In this document: piece after piece, positions 16,415-25,028 of the stretch
Layout of the letters: each line of letters begins with the position of its first letter
Numbering within the stretch: the first letter of the stretch is position 1
Source: Blastocatellia bacterium
GTDB lineage: Bacteria > Acidobacteriota > Blastocatellia > UBA7656 > JADIYM01
NCBI GenBank assembly: GCA_021463145.1
Contig: JAJTWZ010000023.1
Coordinates: 1 to 58,304 of the forward strand
Direction of reading: 5' to 3'
DNA: 58,304 nucleotides
Position numbers and translations under genes: made by a program
The notes under the pieces: model-generated
What the model was told of the DNA's origin: nothing
The model's database searches: none
What the model saw: the letters and a program-made list of their open reading frames with translations, nothing else

Positions 16415-17239
16415 CTACGCTTCCGCGTGCACCCCGAGTGCCGCGTCGAGCTCGGCGGCGACGTCGCCGGTCTGCACGTGTCCGATGGCCCGGAAGTCGA
16501 ACAATCCGGCGTCGAGCAGATGCGACGGAATGACCCGCCCCATCGCCGCCAGCATCGAGTTCCGAACCTCCGGAATCTCGCGCTCGAGCTCGTCGACCAA
16601 CCGCGCGACGCGCTTTCGCTTGAGGTTCTCCTGCGAGCCGCACAGGTCGCACGGAATTATCGGATACGCCATCGCCTCGGCGAACGCCGCCACGTCGGAC
16701 TCCCGGCAATAGATCAGTGGCCTGATGACGGTGTTCCGGCCATCGTCGCTTCGCAGTATGGGCGGCATCGTCTTCATCGTTCCGCCGAAGAAGAGGTTGA
16801 GCAGCAACGTCTGGATCGCGTCATCCGCGTGATGTCCGAGCGCGATCTTCGTGCAACCCTCTTCGACGGCGACGTTGTAGAGGATGCCACGCCGAAGCCG
16901 CGAGCACAGCGCACACATCGTCTTCCCTTCCTCGACGTTCGCCGCCACGATCGAGTACGTGTCGCGCTCGACGATGCGAAAATCGACGCCGGTCGAAGCA
17001 AGGTATTCCGGCAGAACGTGTTCGGGAAAATTCGGCTGCTTCTGGTCAAGATTGACCGCGAGCAATCCGAAGGACACGGGCGCCCGGCGCTGAAGATCGA
17101 GAAGGAGCGACAGCATCGTGTAGCTGTCCTTGCCCCCGCTCAGGCAGACCATCACGCGATCGCCGTCTTCGATCATTCCGAAGTCCTCGATCGCCCGGCC
17201 AACGCCCCGCAATAATTTCGTCCGAAGCCGCTCCGGCAC
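16415..17239 (-). CDS. ttcA: tRNA 2-thiocytidine biosynthesis protein TtcA
   Basis: TtcA thiolates cytidine 32 of certain tRNAs, using ATP and an iron-sulfur cluster. The 274-residue product shows the PP-loop SGGKDS, the CALC pair (CxxC) in the centre and a further pair IPCDLCG, as in TtcA. The frame is open upstream to 17383, but the best start is GTG at 17239 ([12 protein letters not shown]), 8 nt after a perfect GGAGG (17252-17248), with a TATACT -10 just before it; the longer N-terminus has no family similarity. It is a single gene, divergent from the TonB receptor. Confidence 0.93.
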   Translation of the reverse strand: MPERLRTKLLRGVGRAIEDFGMIEDGDRVMVCLSGGKDSYTMLSLLLDLQRRAPVSFGLLAVNLDQKQPNFPEHVLPEYLASTGVDFRIVERDTYSIVAANVEEGKTMCALCSRLRRGILYNVAVEEGCTKIALGHHADDAIQTLLLNLFFGGTMKTMPPILRSDDGRNTVIRPLIYCRESDVAAFAEAMAYPIIPCDLCGSQENLKRKRVARLVDELEREIPEVRNSMLAAMGRVIPSHLLDAGLFDFRAIGHVQTGDVAAELDAALGVHAEA

Positions 17240-17260
17240 TCGCGTTTCCTCCGCAGTCGG

Positions 17261-17268
17261 AGTATACA
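17261..17268 (-). promoter_or_regulatory. -10 element of ttcA
   Basis: TGTATACT read leftward (TATACT at 17266-17261). No convincing -35. Position supports the GTG start at 17239 with a leader of about 15 nt. Confidence 0.4.
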
Positions 17269-17544
17269 CGACGGGCGAAATCGCTCGCGGACACCCTCTC
17301 CGGATCTCTGGTTCCTGCTCTCCCGTCCGCTCGGTCCCCATCCGGTTACCTGACTTGCAGGTCCCTCGGCTGGTCAGTATCATCGCCAGTTTTCAAAATT
17401 TACTCAGGCCTGCGAAACGTCCGGGATGTCACTCCCGGCACGCGGATGGGCTCGAAATCGCGGCGCACCGTGTGCGTCACCACGGACGAATCCGTGGACC
17501 ACAGAACAGGAACACCGACCGTGATTCCTGGAGGAGAAGTGAGA

Positions 17545-20500
17545 ATGCTGGGAACCAAATCTACCTTCGCGCGCCGTCTGGCGTGCTGTCTGGTGCTTGC
17601 TGTCCTTGCGGCCGGGTTCTTTCCGGCGTCGGCGTGGGCGCAGTCGCAGGCAAGCACCGGTCAGATCACCGGAACGGTGCGCGACGCATCGGAGGCCTCG
17701 GTCGCCGGGGCCACCGTCACGGCTCGAAGCGAAGCCATCGGCGTCGAGCGTTCGGCCATAACGAACTCTGAAGGCACCTACACCATCGTTACCCTTCCTC
17801 CGGGCACTTACACAGTGACCGTGGAAGCATCGGGTTTCCAGACCTCGACGTTCAGCAATGTCCAGGTCGTCGTCGGCCGCACCTACTCGCTTCGCGCGAA
17901 GCTGGGCACGGGCGGCGTTTCGGAAGAGGTAACTGTCACGGCCGGCGCTGTCGACATTCAGACGACACGCAGCGAGCCGGATGCCGTCATCAACGACCTC
18001 GCAATCCGCGACTTGCCGATCAACGGCCGGCGATTCCAGGACTTCGTCACCCTGACGCCTACGGCTCAGGTGGAGCCGTCGCGCCAGCAGATCTCACTTG
18101 CGGGACAGCGCGGCATCAACGCGAACATCAACGTCGACGGCGTGGACTACAACAACCCGTTTTTCGGCGGAATCAAAGGCGGCGAACGGAGCAATTTCGC
18201 GTTTACGATTCCCCAGGAATCGATTCGCGAGTTTCAGGTCGTCCCTTCCGGATACTCCGCCGAGTTTGGGCGCTCGACCGGAGGTATCGTAAACGCCGTC
18301 ACGAAGTCGGGTACGAACGAGTACCACGGCTCCGCCTTCTACTTCGTCCGGCCCAAGAAGCTCTCGCGGGATAGCGATTTCTTCAAGGCCGTCGAGCTTG
18401 GCGATCCCAAGAACGCGGAGGACGATCGGGATTTCGATTTCGTTCCGACCCAGCATCAGTGGGGTGGCTCGATCGGGGGACCGATCGTCAAGGACAAGCT
18501 GTTCTTTTTCGGGGCCTACGAGCAGCAGAGCATCAGCATCCCCCGCCAGGTCGTCTTCTCGACGCTGAACAGCGTCACGCCGAACGACAACACGGCCGAG
18601 GCTCTCTCTTTCTATCGATCGCAGGAAGGTCCGTTCGAGGCGACGAACGACGCCCTCGCCTTGCTTGGCCGCATCGACTGGGAGGCGAGCCAGAACCACC
18701 GCTTGAACTTCCGTTACAACTACTCGCAAAACGAGGGGTTGAACTCGACGAACACGGGCGGCGCCGTTCTTCCGACGACGAACCGCGCCGTCTCGAACGA
18801 CGGAACTGAGCAAAACAACACGAACACCGTGATCGGACAGTGGACGTGGATCATCTCGCCAACCCTTCTCAACGAGTTCCGGGGGCAGTTTTCGCGAGAA
18901 GAGCGGCCTCGACTTGCAAACTCGACGGTGCCGAACCTCTCGACCTCTTTCGCCAACACCGGTAACCGCAATTTCATGCCGACTACGCAGGACGACAAGC
19001 GCCTGCAACTCGCCGACAGCATCAGCTGGACCCACGGCGATCACGCGCTCAAGGTCGGTGTCGAGTACAACTATGTCGACGCATTTCAGACCTTCGGCTT
19101 CAACCAGTTTGGACAGTACAACGTTCCGTTCAACGCCGACGTGAATGTGACATTGGAGCAGCTGTCCGTCGGCGGTCCCAATGCAAACCGCTTCGACAAC
19201 AGCGGATACAGGTACATCAGGCAGATCGGCAATCTCACGGCCGGGTTGAAATCCCACGAGCTCGCCCTTTTCGTTCAGGACTCGTGGCGCCTGAGGCCGA
19301 ATTTCACGATCAACTACGGCCTGCGCTGGGAGGGCCAGTACAACCCGACGCCCGAGGCCAACAACACGGATCTCGTAAGCAAGGTCCGGCGTTTCGACTT
19401 TCCGGTGGGTATCCTGACCGATCCGACCAAGATCGATGACGCTACCAGCCAGTTCGCGCCTCGGCTCGGGTTCGCGTGGGATCCCTGGAACAACGGGAAG
19501 ACGGTAATCCGCGGCTACGGCGGCGTCTACTACGCGCGGTCTCCGCTGCTTATCTTCTCGAGCCCGATCAACAATTTCCGCCTCCCTCCGGGCGACGTTT
19601 CCGTCACGCTGCCTTTCCCGGTTGCGGCCGGACAGCCAGCGACCCTTTACGATCAGTTCGCGTTGATCGGCATCGACCTCAACGCTTTCGGCCTCGAGGA
19701 TCTGCCGAACGTCACTCCTGAGCAGATCGCCCAGATCGCGGCGGCGCTCGGACTTGCACCGAACCCGTTCCTGGGCGCCAATGTCATTGCGATCGCGGAC
19801 GGCTTCGAAAATCCGCGCTCCTATCAGGTTGGAGGCGGCGTCGAACACCAGTTGACGGAGGGCCTTGCGATCGGGGCCGACTACACTTACGTGAAGGCCG
19901 TTCATCTGGAGCGTAACGTCCAGGCGAACCTGCCGACTGCCTCGTTCGACCCGGCCGACAAGGCCCAGCGCCCTCAGTACCTCGTCTCCGGCGCGGTTCG
20001 TCCGATCCCGACTCTGCGCGACGTGACGATTCGCGACTCGTCGGCGAGCTCGCTCTACCAGGCGCTTACTCTCCGTGCGAAATTCCAGAGGGATTGGGGA
20101 CAGGTCAACGTGTTCTACGTCCTGTCGACCAATTACTCGGATGACGACAACGAGCGGGATTCAGGCGGAACCGCGTACGAGGACGCCTACAACTTCCGGC
20201 CCGAGTACAACTATTCGAACCTGGACCGCCGCCATCAGTTCACGGCCAACCCCGTCTTCTATCTTAAGTACGGATTCGAGGTTTCGGCCGCGATCAGGCT
20301 GCTCTCCGGCACCCCGTTCGATGCCCGGTACGGATCGGACGCGAACCGCGACACCGCCAATACGGACCGCCCGTACAGTGCGCCAGGCGTGCCATTCCTT
20401 CGCAATGCGTTCCGCAACAAGCCGATCTACAACGTCGATATGCGGGTGCAGAAGCGATTCGAGTTCAGCGAGAACCATTCGATCACGGTCCTCGCCGAGT

Positions 20501-20733
20501 TCTTCAATCTGTTCAACGTCGAGAACATCACGCTCAACCAGGGCTTCTCGACCGTCGCGAACTTCTGCGCGGCTCCGGTCACGTCCGACTGCGGCTTCGG
20601 CGGCAAGCCGAATCCCAACTTCCTGCAGATTCGTGACCAGAACTCTACCAGCAAGACCTTCGGTCAGATTCTGACGGGGAACAACCCTGGAGCCCCGTTC
20701 CTGATGCAGCTCGGGGTGCGCTACCAGTTCTAG
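17545..20733 (+). CDS. Oar-like TonB-dependent outer-membrane receptor
   Basis: 1062 residues. A signal peptide (1-32, ending AWA) precedes a carboxypeptidase-regulatory-like beta-sandwich (about 40-120, ITGTVRDASEASVAGATVTA). A TonB plug follows (about 130-235, with INGRRFQDFVTLTPT and the GIVNAVTKSGTNEYHGS segment), then a long 22-strand-type barrel ending in the outer-membrane signature YQF with terminal Phe. Plug and barrel are complete. Such Oar-type proteins are very numerous in Acidobacteriota and transport or sense unknown substrates, energised by TonB-ExbBD. ATG 17545 is favoured (GGAGG about 10 nt upstream); a GTG two codons earlier is possible. It stands alone and ends at an intrinsic terminator. 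Confidence 0.93.
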   Translation: MLGTKSTFARRLACCLVLAVLAAGFFPASAWAQSQASTGQITGTVRDASEASVAGATVTARSEAIGVERSAITNSEGTYTIVTLPPGTYTVTVEASGFQTSTFSNVQVVVGRTYSLRAKLGTGGVSEEVTVTAGAVDIQTTRSEPDAVINDLAIRDLPINGRRFQDFVTLTPTAQVEPSRQQISLAGQRGINANINVDGVDYNNPFFGGIKGGERSNFAFTIPQESIREFQVVPSGYSAEFGRSTGGIVNAVTKSGTNEYHGSAFYFVRPKKLSRDSDFFKAVELGDPKNAEDDRDFDFVPTQHQWGGSIGGPIVKDKLFFFGAYEQQSISIPRQVVFSTLNSVTPNDNTAEALSFYRSQEGPFEATNDALALLGRIDWEASQNHRLNFRYNYSQNEGLNSTNTGGAVLPTTNRAVSNDGTEQNNTNTVIGQWTWIISPTLLNEFRGQFSREERPRLANSTVPNLSTSFANTGNRNFMPTTQDDKRLQLADSISWTHGDHALKVGVEYNYVDAFQTFGFNQFGQYNVPFNADVNVTLEQLSVGGPNANRFDNSGYRYIRQIGNLTAGLKSHELALFVQDSWRLRPNFTINYGLRWEGQYNPTPEANNTDLVSKVRRFDFPVGILTDPTKIDDATSQFAPRLGFAWDPWNNGKTVIRGYGGVYYARSPLLIFSSPINNFRLPPGDVSVTLPFPVAAGQPATLYDQFALIGIDLNAFGLEDLPNVTPEQIAQIAAALGLAPNPFLGANVIAIADGFENPRSYQVGGGVEHQLTEGLAIGADYTYVKAVHLERNVQANLPTASFDPADKAQRPQYLVSGAVRPIPTLRDVTIRDSSASSLYQALTLRAKFQRDWGQVNVFYVLSTNYSDDDNERDSGGTAYEDAYNFRPEYNYSNLDRRHQFTANPVFYLKYGFEVSAAIRLLSGTPFDARYGSDANRDTANTDRPYSAPGVPFLRNAFRNKPIYNVDMRVQKRFEFSENHSITVLAEFFNLFNVENITLNQGFSTVANFCAAPVTSDCGFGGKPNPNFLQIRDQNSTSKTFGQILTGNNPGAPFLMQLGVRYQF

Positions 20734-20756
20734 CGCGCCAGGGACTCGACGACTCG

Positions 20757-20792
20757 AGAGCGCCGTCCTCCTCGCGGGGGCGGCGCTCTTTT
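20757..20792 (+). terminator. intrinsic terminator of the TonB receptor gene
   Basis: AGAGCGCCG pairs with CGGCGCTCT around a loop of about 14 nt and is followed by TTTT. It starts 24 bp after the stop codon. Confidence 0.75.
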
Positions 20793-20886
20793 GCAGCGGC
20801 GTGCACCGAATCGTCACGCCTTCGACTTCGATGTGCTAACCTCTCACGTGCGCCCCCGGAACCTATCGCCCCCCAGCGAGGTCCCG

Positions 20887-22872
20887 ATGCTCCGACACCT
20901 CGTTCCCCTGTTCGTTCTGGTACTGATCGGCTGCTGCGCCGAAGCGGCGAGTGCGGCCACCTACTATGTTTCTCCGACTGGCTCCGACTCAAACACCGGC
21001 ACGTCCGCCAGTCCGTTCCTCACGATCCAGAAGTCAGCAAACGTAGCCGTCGCCGGCGATACCGTCATCGTTCGCGCCGGCACCTACGCCGGCGCCCGGT
21101 TCTCGGCGTCCGGCACAATGGCGGCCCCGATCGTGTTTCGGGCCGATCCCGGCGTGATCGTAAATGCGCCAGGTCCCCAGAACTCCAACAACGACAATCT
21201 CTGGATCCGCAACGCGAGCTGGATCACCCTTACCGGTTTCGAATCGCACAGCGCCGGCCGGTCCGGAATCGCGGTTCAGGCCGAACCGGATGCCGAGTCG
21301 CACGGCGTCGTGCTCACCAGGAACTATTGTCACAACAATGGGGTCTGGGGAATCTTCACGGGGTACGCCGAAGGCGTGGTCATCACGTACAACGAGACGT
21401 CGTTCTCGGGCGACGAGCACGGAATCTACGTCTCGAACAGCTCCGACAATCCCGTGATCCGATGGAACCGGGTCCACCACAACAGCAACTCGGGAATCCA
21501 GATCAACGCAGACCCGGCGTTCGACGGCGACGGCATAATTTCGAACGCCGACGTCTCCTACAACGTCATCTGGGAAAACGGCACCGGGGGCGCCGCGGGC
21601 ATCAATCTCGCCTCGGTGGTGAATTCGAGGATCACGAACAACCTGCTCTACGAGAACCACGCCTCGGGAATCGCCGGTTGGGACGACGACTTCAACCCGG
21701 CCTTCGGCACGAAGAACAATCAGATCCTTCACAACACCGTCATCCAGGCTTCGAACGGCAGATTCGCGCTTTCGCTCCTGAACGGCTCGATAAACAACAC
21801 GATCAGGAACAACGTGCTGATTCACCCGGGGACTCGCGGTTCGATCAGTTGCGACCCTTCGAGCGAACCCGGGCTCGTCGCGAACAACAATGTCGTCGTG
21901 AATCGCTTCGAGTACGACGAGACCTTCATCACACTCGCACAGTGGCAGGCACGGGGTCACGACGCGGCGTCGGTCGTCTCGACTACAGCCGCGACTGTCG
22001 CGGATCCCTCGTCGAGCAACTACCACCCGAAGGCGGGGGGCCCCTGTATCGACACGGGAGCCGTTCTGGCCTCGGTCGTCGACGATCTCGACGGCAAGAA
22101 GCGGCCTCAGGGCGTGGGAAGAGACATCGGAGCCTACGAGTTCCGCGGTGTAGACACCGTCGGCATCTACGTCACGGCGTCGAGCGCGTTCTTCCTTCGG
22201 AACTCGAACACGCCGGGAGCCGCGGACGTCGTCTTCACATTCGGCGCGCCGAGCGCGACCTGGGTTCCACTCGACGGCGACTGGAACGGCGATGGCAGCG
22301 ACACGATCGGTCTCTACGACACGGTCACGGGCGCTTTCTTCCTGAAAAACTCGAACGGATCAGGCCCTGCCGATGTAGTGTTCACGTTCGGAGCGGGCGG
22401 TATCGGACTCGTTCCGGTCGTGGGTGACTGGAATGCGGACGGGGTCGATACGATCGGGCTGTTCGATCCCGTGAACAGCACCTTCTTCCTCCGAAACACG
22501 AACACCAGCGGCGCGGCTGACCTTGCTTTCGGGTACGGACCGGCAGGCGCCGGTTGGAAAGCGATAGTCGGCGACTGGGACGGAAACGGATCTGACACCG
22601 TCGGGCTCTACAGTCCGGTTGCGGGGGCCTTTTTCCTGCGCAACTCGAACGCACCGGGTGCGGCGGACCTCGTGTTCGGCTACGGACCTGCCGGCTCGAC
22701 GCCGCTGGCTGGAGACTGGAACTCGGACGGCCGCGACTCGATCGCCGTTTACGTTCCGGCATCCGGGGCGTGGTTCATGCGAAACACGAACACTCCCGGT
22801 ACGGCGGACGTCGTCGTCAGCTACGGACCCGCCAGTTCGGCCGCAACCCCAGGCGACTGGAACAGTCTTTAG
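20887..22872 (+). CDS. secreted right-handed beta-helix protein with FG-GAP-like repeats
   Basis: 661 residues. The N-terminus is a signal sequence with a possible lipobox LIGC (Cys16), though cleavage after ASA is an alternative. Residues about 25-415 read as a right-handed parallel beta-helix (YYVSPTGSDSNTGTSASPF opening, followed by many N-rich turns such as NNSGIQINAD), as in pectate lyases, alginate epimerases and NosD-like proteins. Residues 422-661 are five repeats of about 48-49 residues with GDWNGDGSDTIGLY and AFFLRNSNT motifs, likely calcium-binding FG-GAP/VCBS-type blades. The enzyme activity, if any, cannot be assigned. The gene stands alone, ending before a bidirectional terminator. 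Confidence 0.85.
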   Translation: MLRHLVPLFVLVLIGCCAEAASAATYYVSPTGSDSNTGTSASPFLTIQKSANVAVAGDTVIVRAGTYAGARFSASGTMAAPIVFRADPGVIVNAPGPQNSNNDNLWIRNASWITLTGFESHSAGRSGIAVQAEPDAESHGVVLTRNYCHNNGVWGIFTGYAEGVVITYNETSFSGDEHGIYVSNSSDNPVIRWNRVHHNSNSGIQINADPAFDGDGIISNADVSYNVIWENGTGGAAGINLASVVNSRITNNLLYENHASGIAGWDDDFNPAFGTKNNQILHNTVIQASNGRFALSLLNGSINNTIRNNVLIHPGTRGSISCDPSSEPGLVANNNVVVNRFEYDETFITLAQWQARGHDAASVVSTTAATVADPSSSNYHPKAGGPCIDTGAVLASVVDDLDGKKRPQGVGRDIGAYEFRGVDTVGIYVTASSAFFLRNSNTPGAADVVFTFGAPSATWVPLDGDWNGDGSDTIGLYDTVTGAFFLKNSNGSGPADVVFTFGAGGIGLVPVVGDWNADGVDTIGLFDPVNSTFFLRNTNTSGAADLAFGYGPAGAGWKAIVGDWDGNGSDTVGLYSPVAGAFFLRNSNAPGAADLVFGYGPAGSTPLAGDWNSDGRDSIAVYVPASGAWFMRNTNTPGTADVVVSYGPASSAATPGDWNSL

Positions 22873-22911
22873 GGACGCGCCTTCTGTCAGACGTTAGAGC
22901 TCGCGCTCTCT

Positions 22912-22950
22912 GGCAAGCCGGCCCTCGCAACTGCGACGGGCCGGCTTGCC
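22912..22950. terminator. bidirectional hairpin terminator
   Basis: GGCAAGCCGGCC (22912-22923) pairs perfectly with GGCCGGCTTGCC (22939-22950), and inner bases TCGC/GCGA extend the stem. It lies between convergent genes and abuts the stop of the phosphatase gene. There is no long T tract. Confidence 0.6.
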
Positions 22951-22952
22951 GG

Positions 22953-24041
22953 CTAAAGCATCGACGCGAACCCGAACCAGATCATCACCGCTGCCAGAAC
23001 CGCAAGCAGGATCAGCAGAGTTATCGCCATCCAGATCCAGGCCGGCAGGCCGGTTCGAGCTTTCGAGTCCGGCTCGACCGGCGATACGGCCGCCGGCATC
23101 GTGGCCTGCTCGATAGATCGATCCGAAGCAGGAGTTGGTGCGGGGTTCGGCGGAGGAGGGGGCGATGAGCGCTCGAGCAGATCGACCTCCTGCAGGTTCT
23201 GCAGGGTTCGCGTGATCCCGTCGGCTGATTCGGCGGCAGGCACTCCCGCGCCGCTCACCCTCGCGATCACGACGGTGATGTTGTCCTCGCCACCTCGTTC
23301 GTTGGCAATTGCCACCATCCTTGTCGCCGCTTCTGGAAAGTCGGTCGAGGAGTTGACGATGTCGCGCATCTCCGTCTCGGAGAGCTTCCCCGAAAGCCCG
23401 TCCGAACAGAGGACGAACGTGTCCTCCGACCGCAGCTCGAGCCGCCCAAGGGCCACGACTATGTCGCCACGCTGGCCCATGGCCTGAAGGATCACGTTTC
23501 GATGGGGAGATCTCTCCGCCTGCTCGCGCGTCACGACTCCCTGTTCGACGAGGAGCTGGACGTAGCTCTGGTCGCGCGTGACCTGGCGGATACGTCCGGC
23601 GCGGATGAGGTATGCGCGAGAATCGCCAACCTCGGCAATGTGGGCCATCGTCCCGCGCACCAGAACGGCAGTCAGAGTGGCGCCCATCCCCTGCTTTTCA
23701 CCGTCCTGGGCCGCATCCAAGACGCTGCGGTTAGCTTCCTCGACCGCTTCCTTTATCAATACCTGCGTCCCGACGCCCTGATGATCCTCTCCCAGCCACT
23801 GCCGCAGCGATCCCACCGTCATCGCGCTCGCGATCTCGCCGGCCGCCGCTCCACCCATTCCATCCGACACCGCAAGCAGGATTCCACGTTTGCTCACGGC
23901 TGCATCGTGCCAGGGTCGATCGGACTGTTCGTCGCGTTCCAGGTCCGCGATGAGGAAGGCGTCCTCGTTGTTCGTGCGGACGGATCCCACATCGGTCAGG
24001 CCAAAGGCCGACAGCAGGATTTCGCCGTTCGATTGCGTCAT
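22953..24041 (-). CDS. PP2C-family serine/threonine phosphatase, membrane-anchored
   Basis: 362 residues. The PP2C metal-binding motifs are present: DVGSVRTNNEDA (near 17-28), AVSDGMGG (Asp60), HIAEVGDSRAYL, CSDGLSG and GGEDNITVV. After the catalytic domain (about 1-260) comes a Pro-rich linker (about 290-335), then one hydrophobic helix (about 338-358) at the C-terminus, so the enzyme is anchored in the inner membrane with the catalytic part in the cytoplasm. It probably reverses a Hanks-type Ser/Thr kinase, but no kinase is encoded nearby. It is a stand-alone gene on the minus strand. Confidence 0.93.
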   Translation of the reverse strand: MTQSNGEILLSAFGLTDVGSVRTNNEDAFLIADLERDEQSDRPWHDAAVSKRGILLAVSDGMGGAAAGEIASAMTVGSLRQWLGEDHQGVGTQVLIKEAVEEANRSVLDAAQDGEKQGMGATLTAVLVRGTMAHIAEVGDSRAYLIRAGRIRQVTRDQSYVQLLVEQGVVTREQAERSPHRNVILQAMGQRGDIVVALGRLELRSEDTFVLCSDGLSGKLSETEMRDIVNSSTDFPEAATRMVAIANERGGEDNITVVIARVSGAGVPAAESADGITRTLQNLQEVDLLERSSPPPPPNPAPTPASDRSIEQATMPAAVSPVEPDSKARTGLPAWIWMAITLLILLAVLAAVMIWFGFASML

Positions 24042-24212
24042 CTGAGTGGGCTCCGAAAGGAGAGATCACGAAACCCGCGCAGTCTACACCGGTCGACCGG
24101 AACGCTCCAACGCCGGACGGCGTCACTGGCGCTGTCGTGTCGGTGCCGTACAACCGGCGTTCACGGACATCATCGGCGCCCCAGCAGTTCGGGACTAACG
24201 GGCTACCCGGAC

Positions 24213-25028
24213 CTACTTGAGATCTTTTGCCGTCGCCGGCTTCACGAACACGCGATCGTCGACCGGTACGTTGAACGAAACCGACTCGTACACGACGCGG
24301 GCAGTCTGCATCCTGTCGCGGTATAGATCCACGGTTCTCGGGGCCAGAACCCCGCCGTAGTCGAGGTACACGTGATACCGCGTCTCGATCGCCGAACCTG
24401 CCGCGCCGCTCTCGGCGCCTTCGAAGTAACGCGACAGCGTCGGCAGGTGCGTCGCCGTATCGAAATACATCTCGACGCGCAGTCCGTCGCCATAAGTCAA
24501 CGCCACCCCTTCCGACCACTGACGCGGGGCGTGCTCTGACTTGCCCAGGTATTCGAGCCGCGCATCCGGGAGCCGCCATAGACCTCGAAGCACGTTGTCG
24601 AGGTTCGATCGAATGTACCGTTGATAGTGCGCAACCTCCTCGGCCGTCTGAGCCGCAAGCACCTCACGTTGCGCGTCGAACTTCCAACCCGACTCGCCAG
24701 TGTTCGCCTGCACGACGAGCGACTTCTTCCTGCCAAACGACGTACGGTTTCGGTCCGGAAAGACAAACGTGTCGACGAACTCCACCGGCGCGCCACGTTG
24801 CCCCTGAACGAACGAAGTGAAAACGCCGGTCGACACCTGAGACTTCACGGCAAGGTACTTCGGTCCGCCAAGCGCACTTGTGGCTGCTTCCAGGATGGAT
24901 GCGGCCTTCGCAGCATCGGGAGTGACAGGTGGCGGCGGTGCGGCAACGCCCTGAGCCGACACCGCGACACACCAGGCCAGCAAGGCGAGCCCGGCGGCGG
25001 CAACCCGGCCCGGCACGGCAGCGCGCAT
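24213..25028 (-). CDS. secreted protein coupled to the Clp ATPase gene, possibly LolA-like
   Basis: 271 residues. Residues 1-24 form a signal peptide ending VSA. The mature protein is beta-rich, beginning with a helix (AAKASILEAATSALGG) and strands such as YLAVKSQVSTGVF, GRKKSLVV and GVLAPRTVDLY. The layout recalls LolA/LppX-fold periplasmic proteins, but I assign this with low confidence. Its ATG overlaps the stop of the clpA-like gene by one base (TGATG), so it should be translated with it; a frame extending further to 25097 would lie inside the Clp gene and is not needed. Why a secreted protein is coupled to a cytoplasmic chaperone is not clear. Confidence 0.75.
   Translation of the reverse strand: MRAAVPGRVAAAGLALLAWCVAVSAQGVAAPPPPVTPDAAKAASILEAATSALGGPKYLAVKSQVSTGVFTSFVQGQRGAPVEFVDTFVFPDRNRTSFGRKKSLVVQANTGESGWKFDAQREVLAAQTAEEVAHYQRYIRSNLDNVLRGLWRLPDARLEYLGKSEHAPRQWSEGVALTYGDGLRVEMYFDTATHLPTLSRYFEGAESGAAGSAIETRYHVYLDYGGVLAPRTVDLYRDRMQTARVVYESVSFNVPVDDRVFVKPATAKDLK

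Noticed and set aside
17240-17383. longer N-terminus of TtcA
   Set aside because: No family similarity in the extra 48 codons, whereas a GTG with ideal GGAGG spacing sits at the domain start.
18094-19905. 603-codon antisense open frame opposite the TonB receptor
   Set aside because: Shadow of the strong coding bias of the receptor gene; composition is Arg/Val/Asp-rich with no domain.
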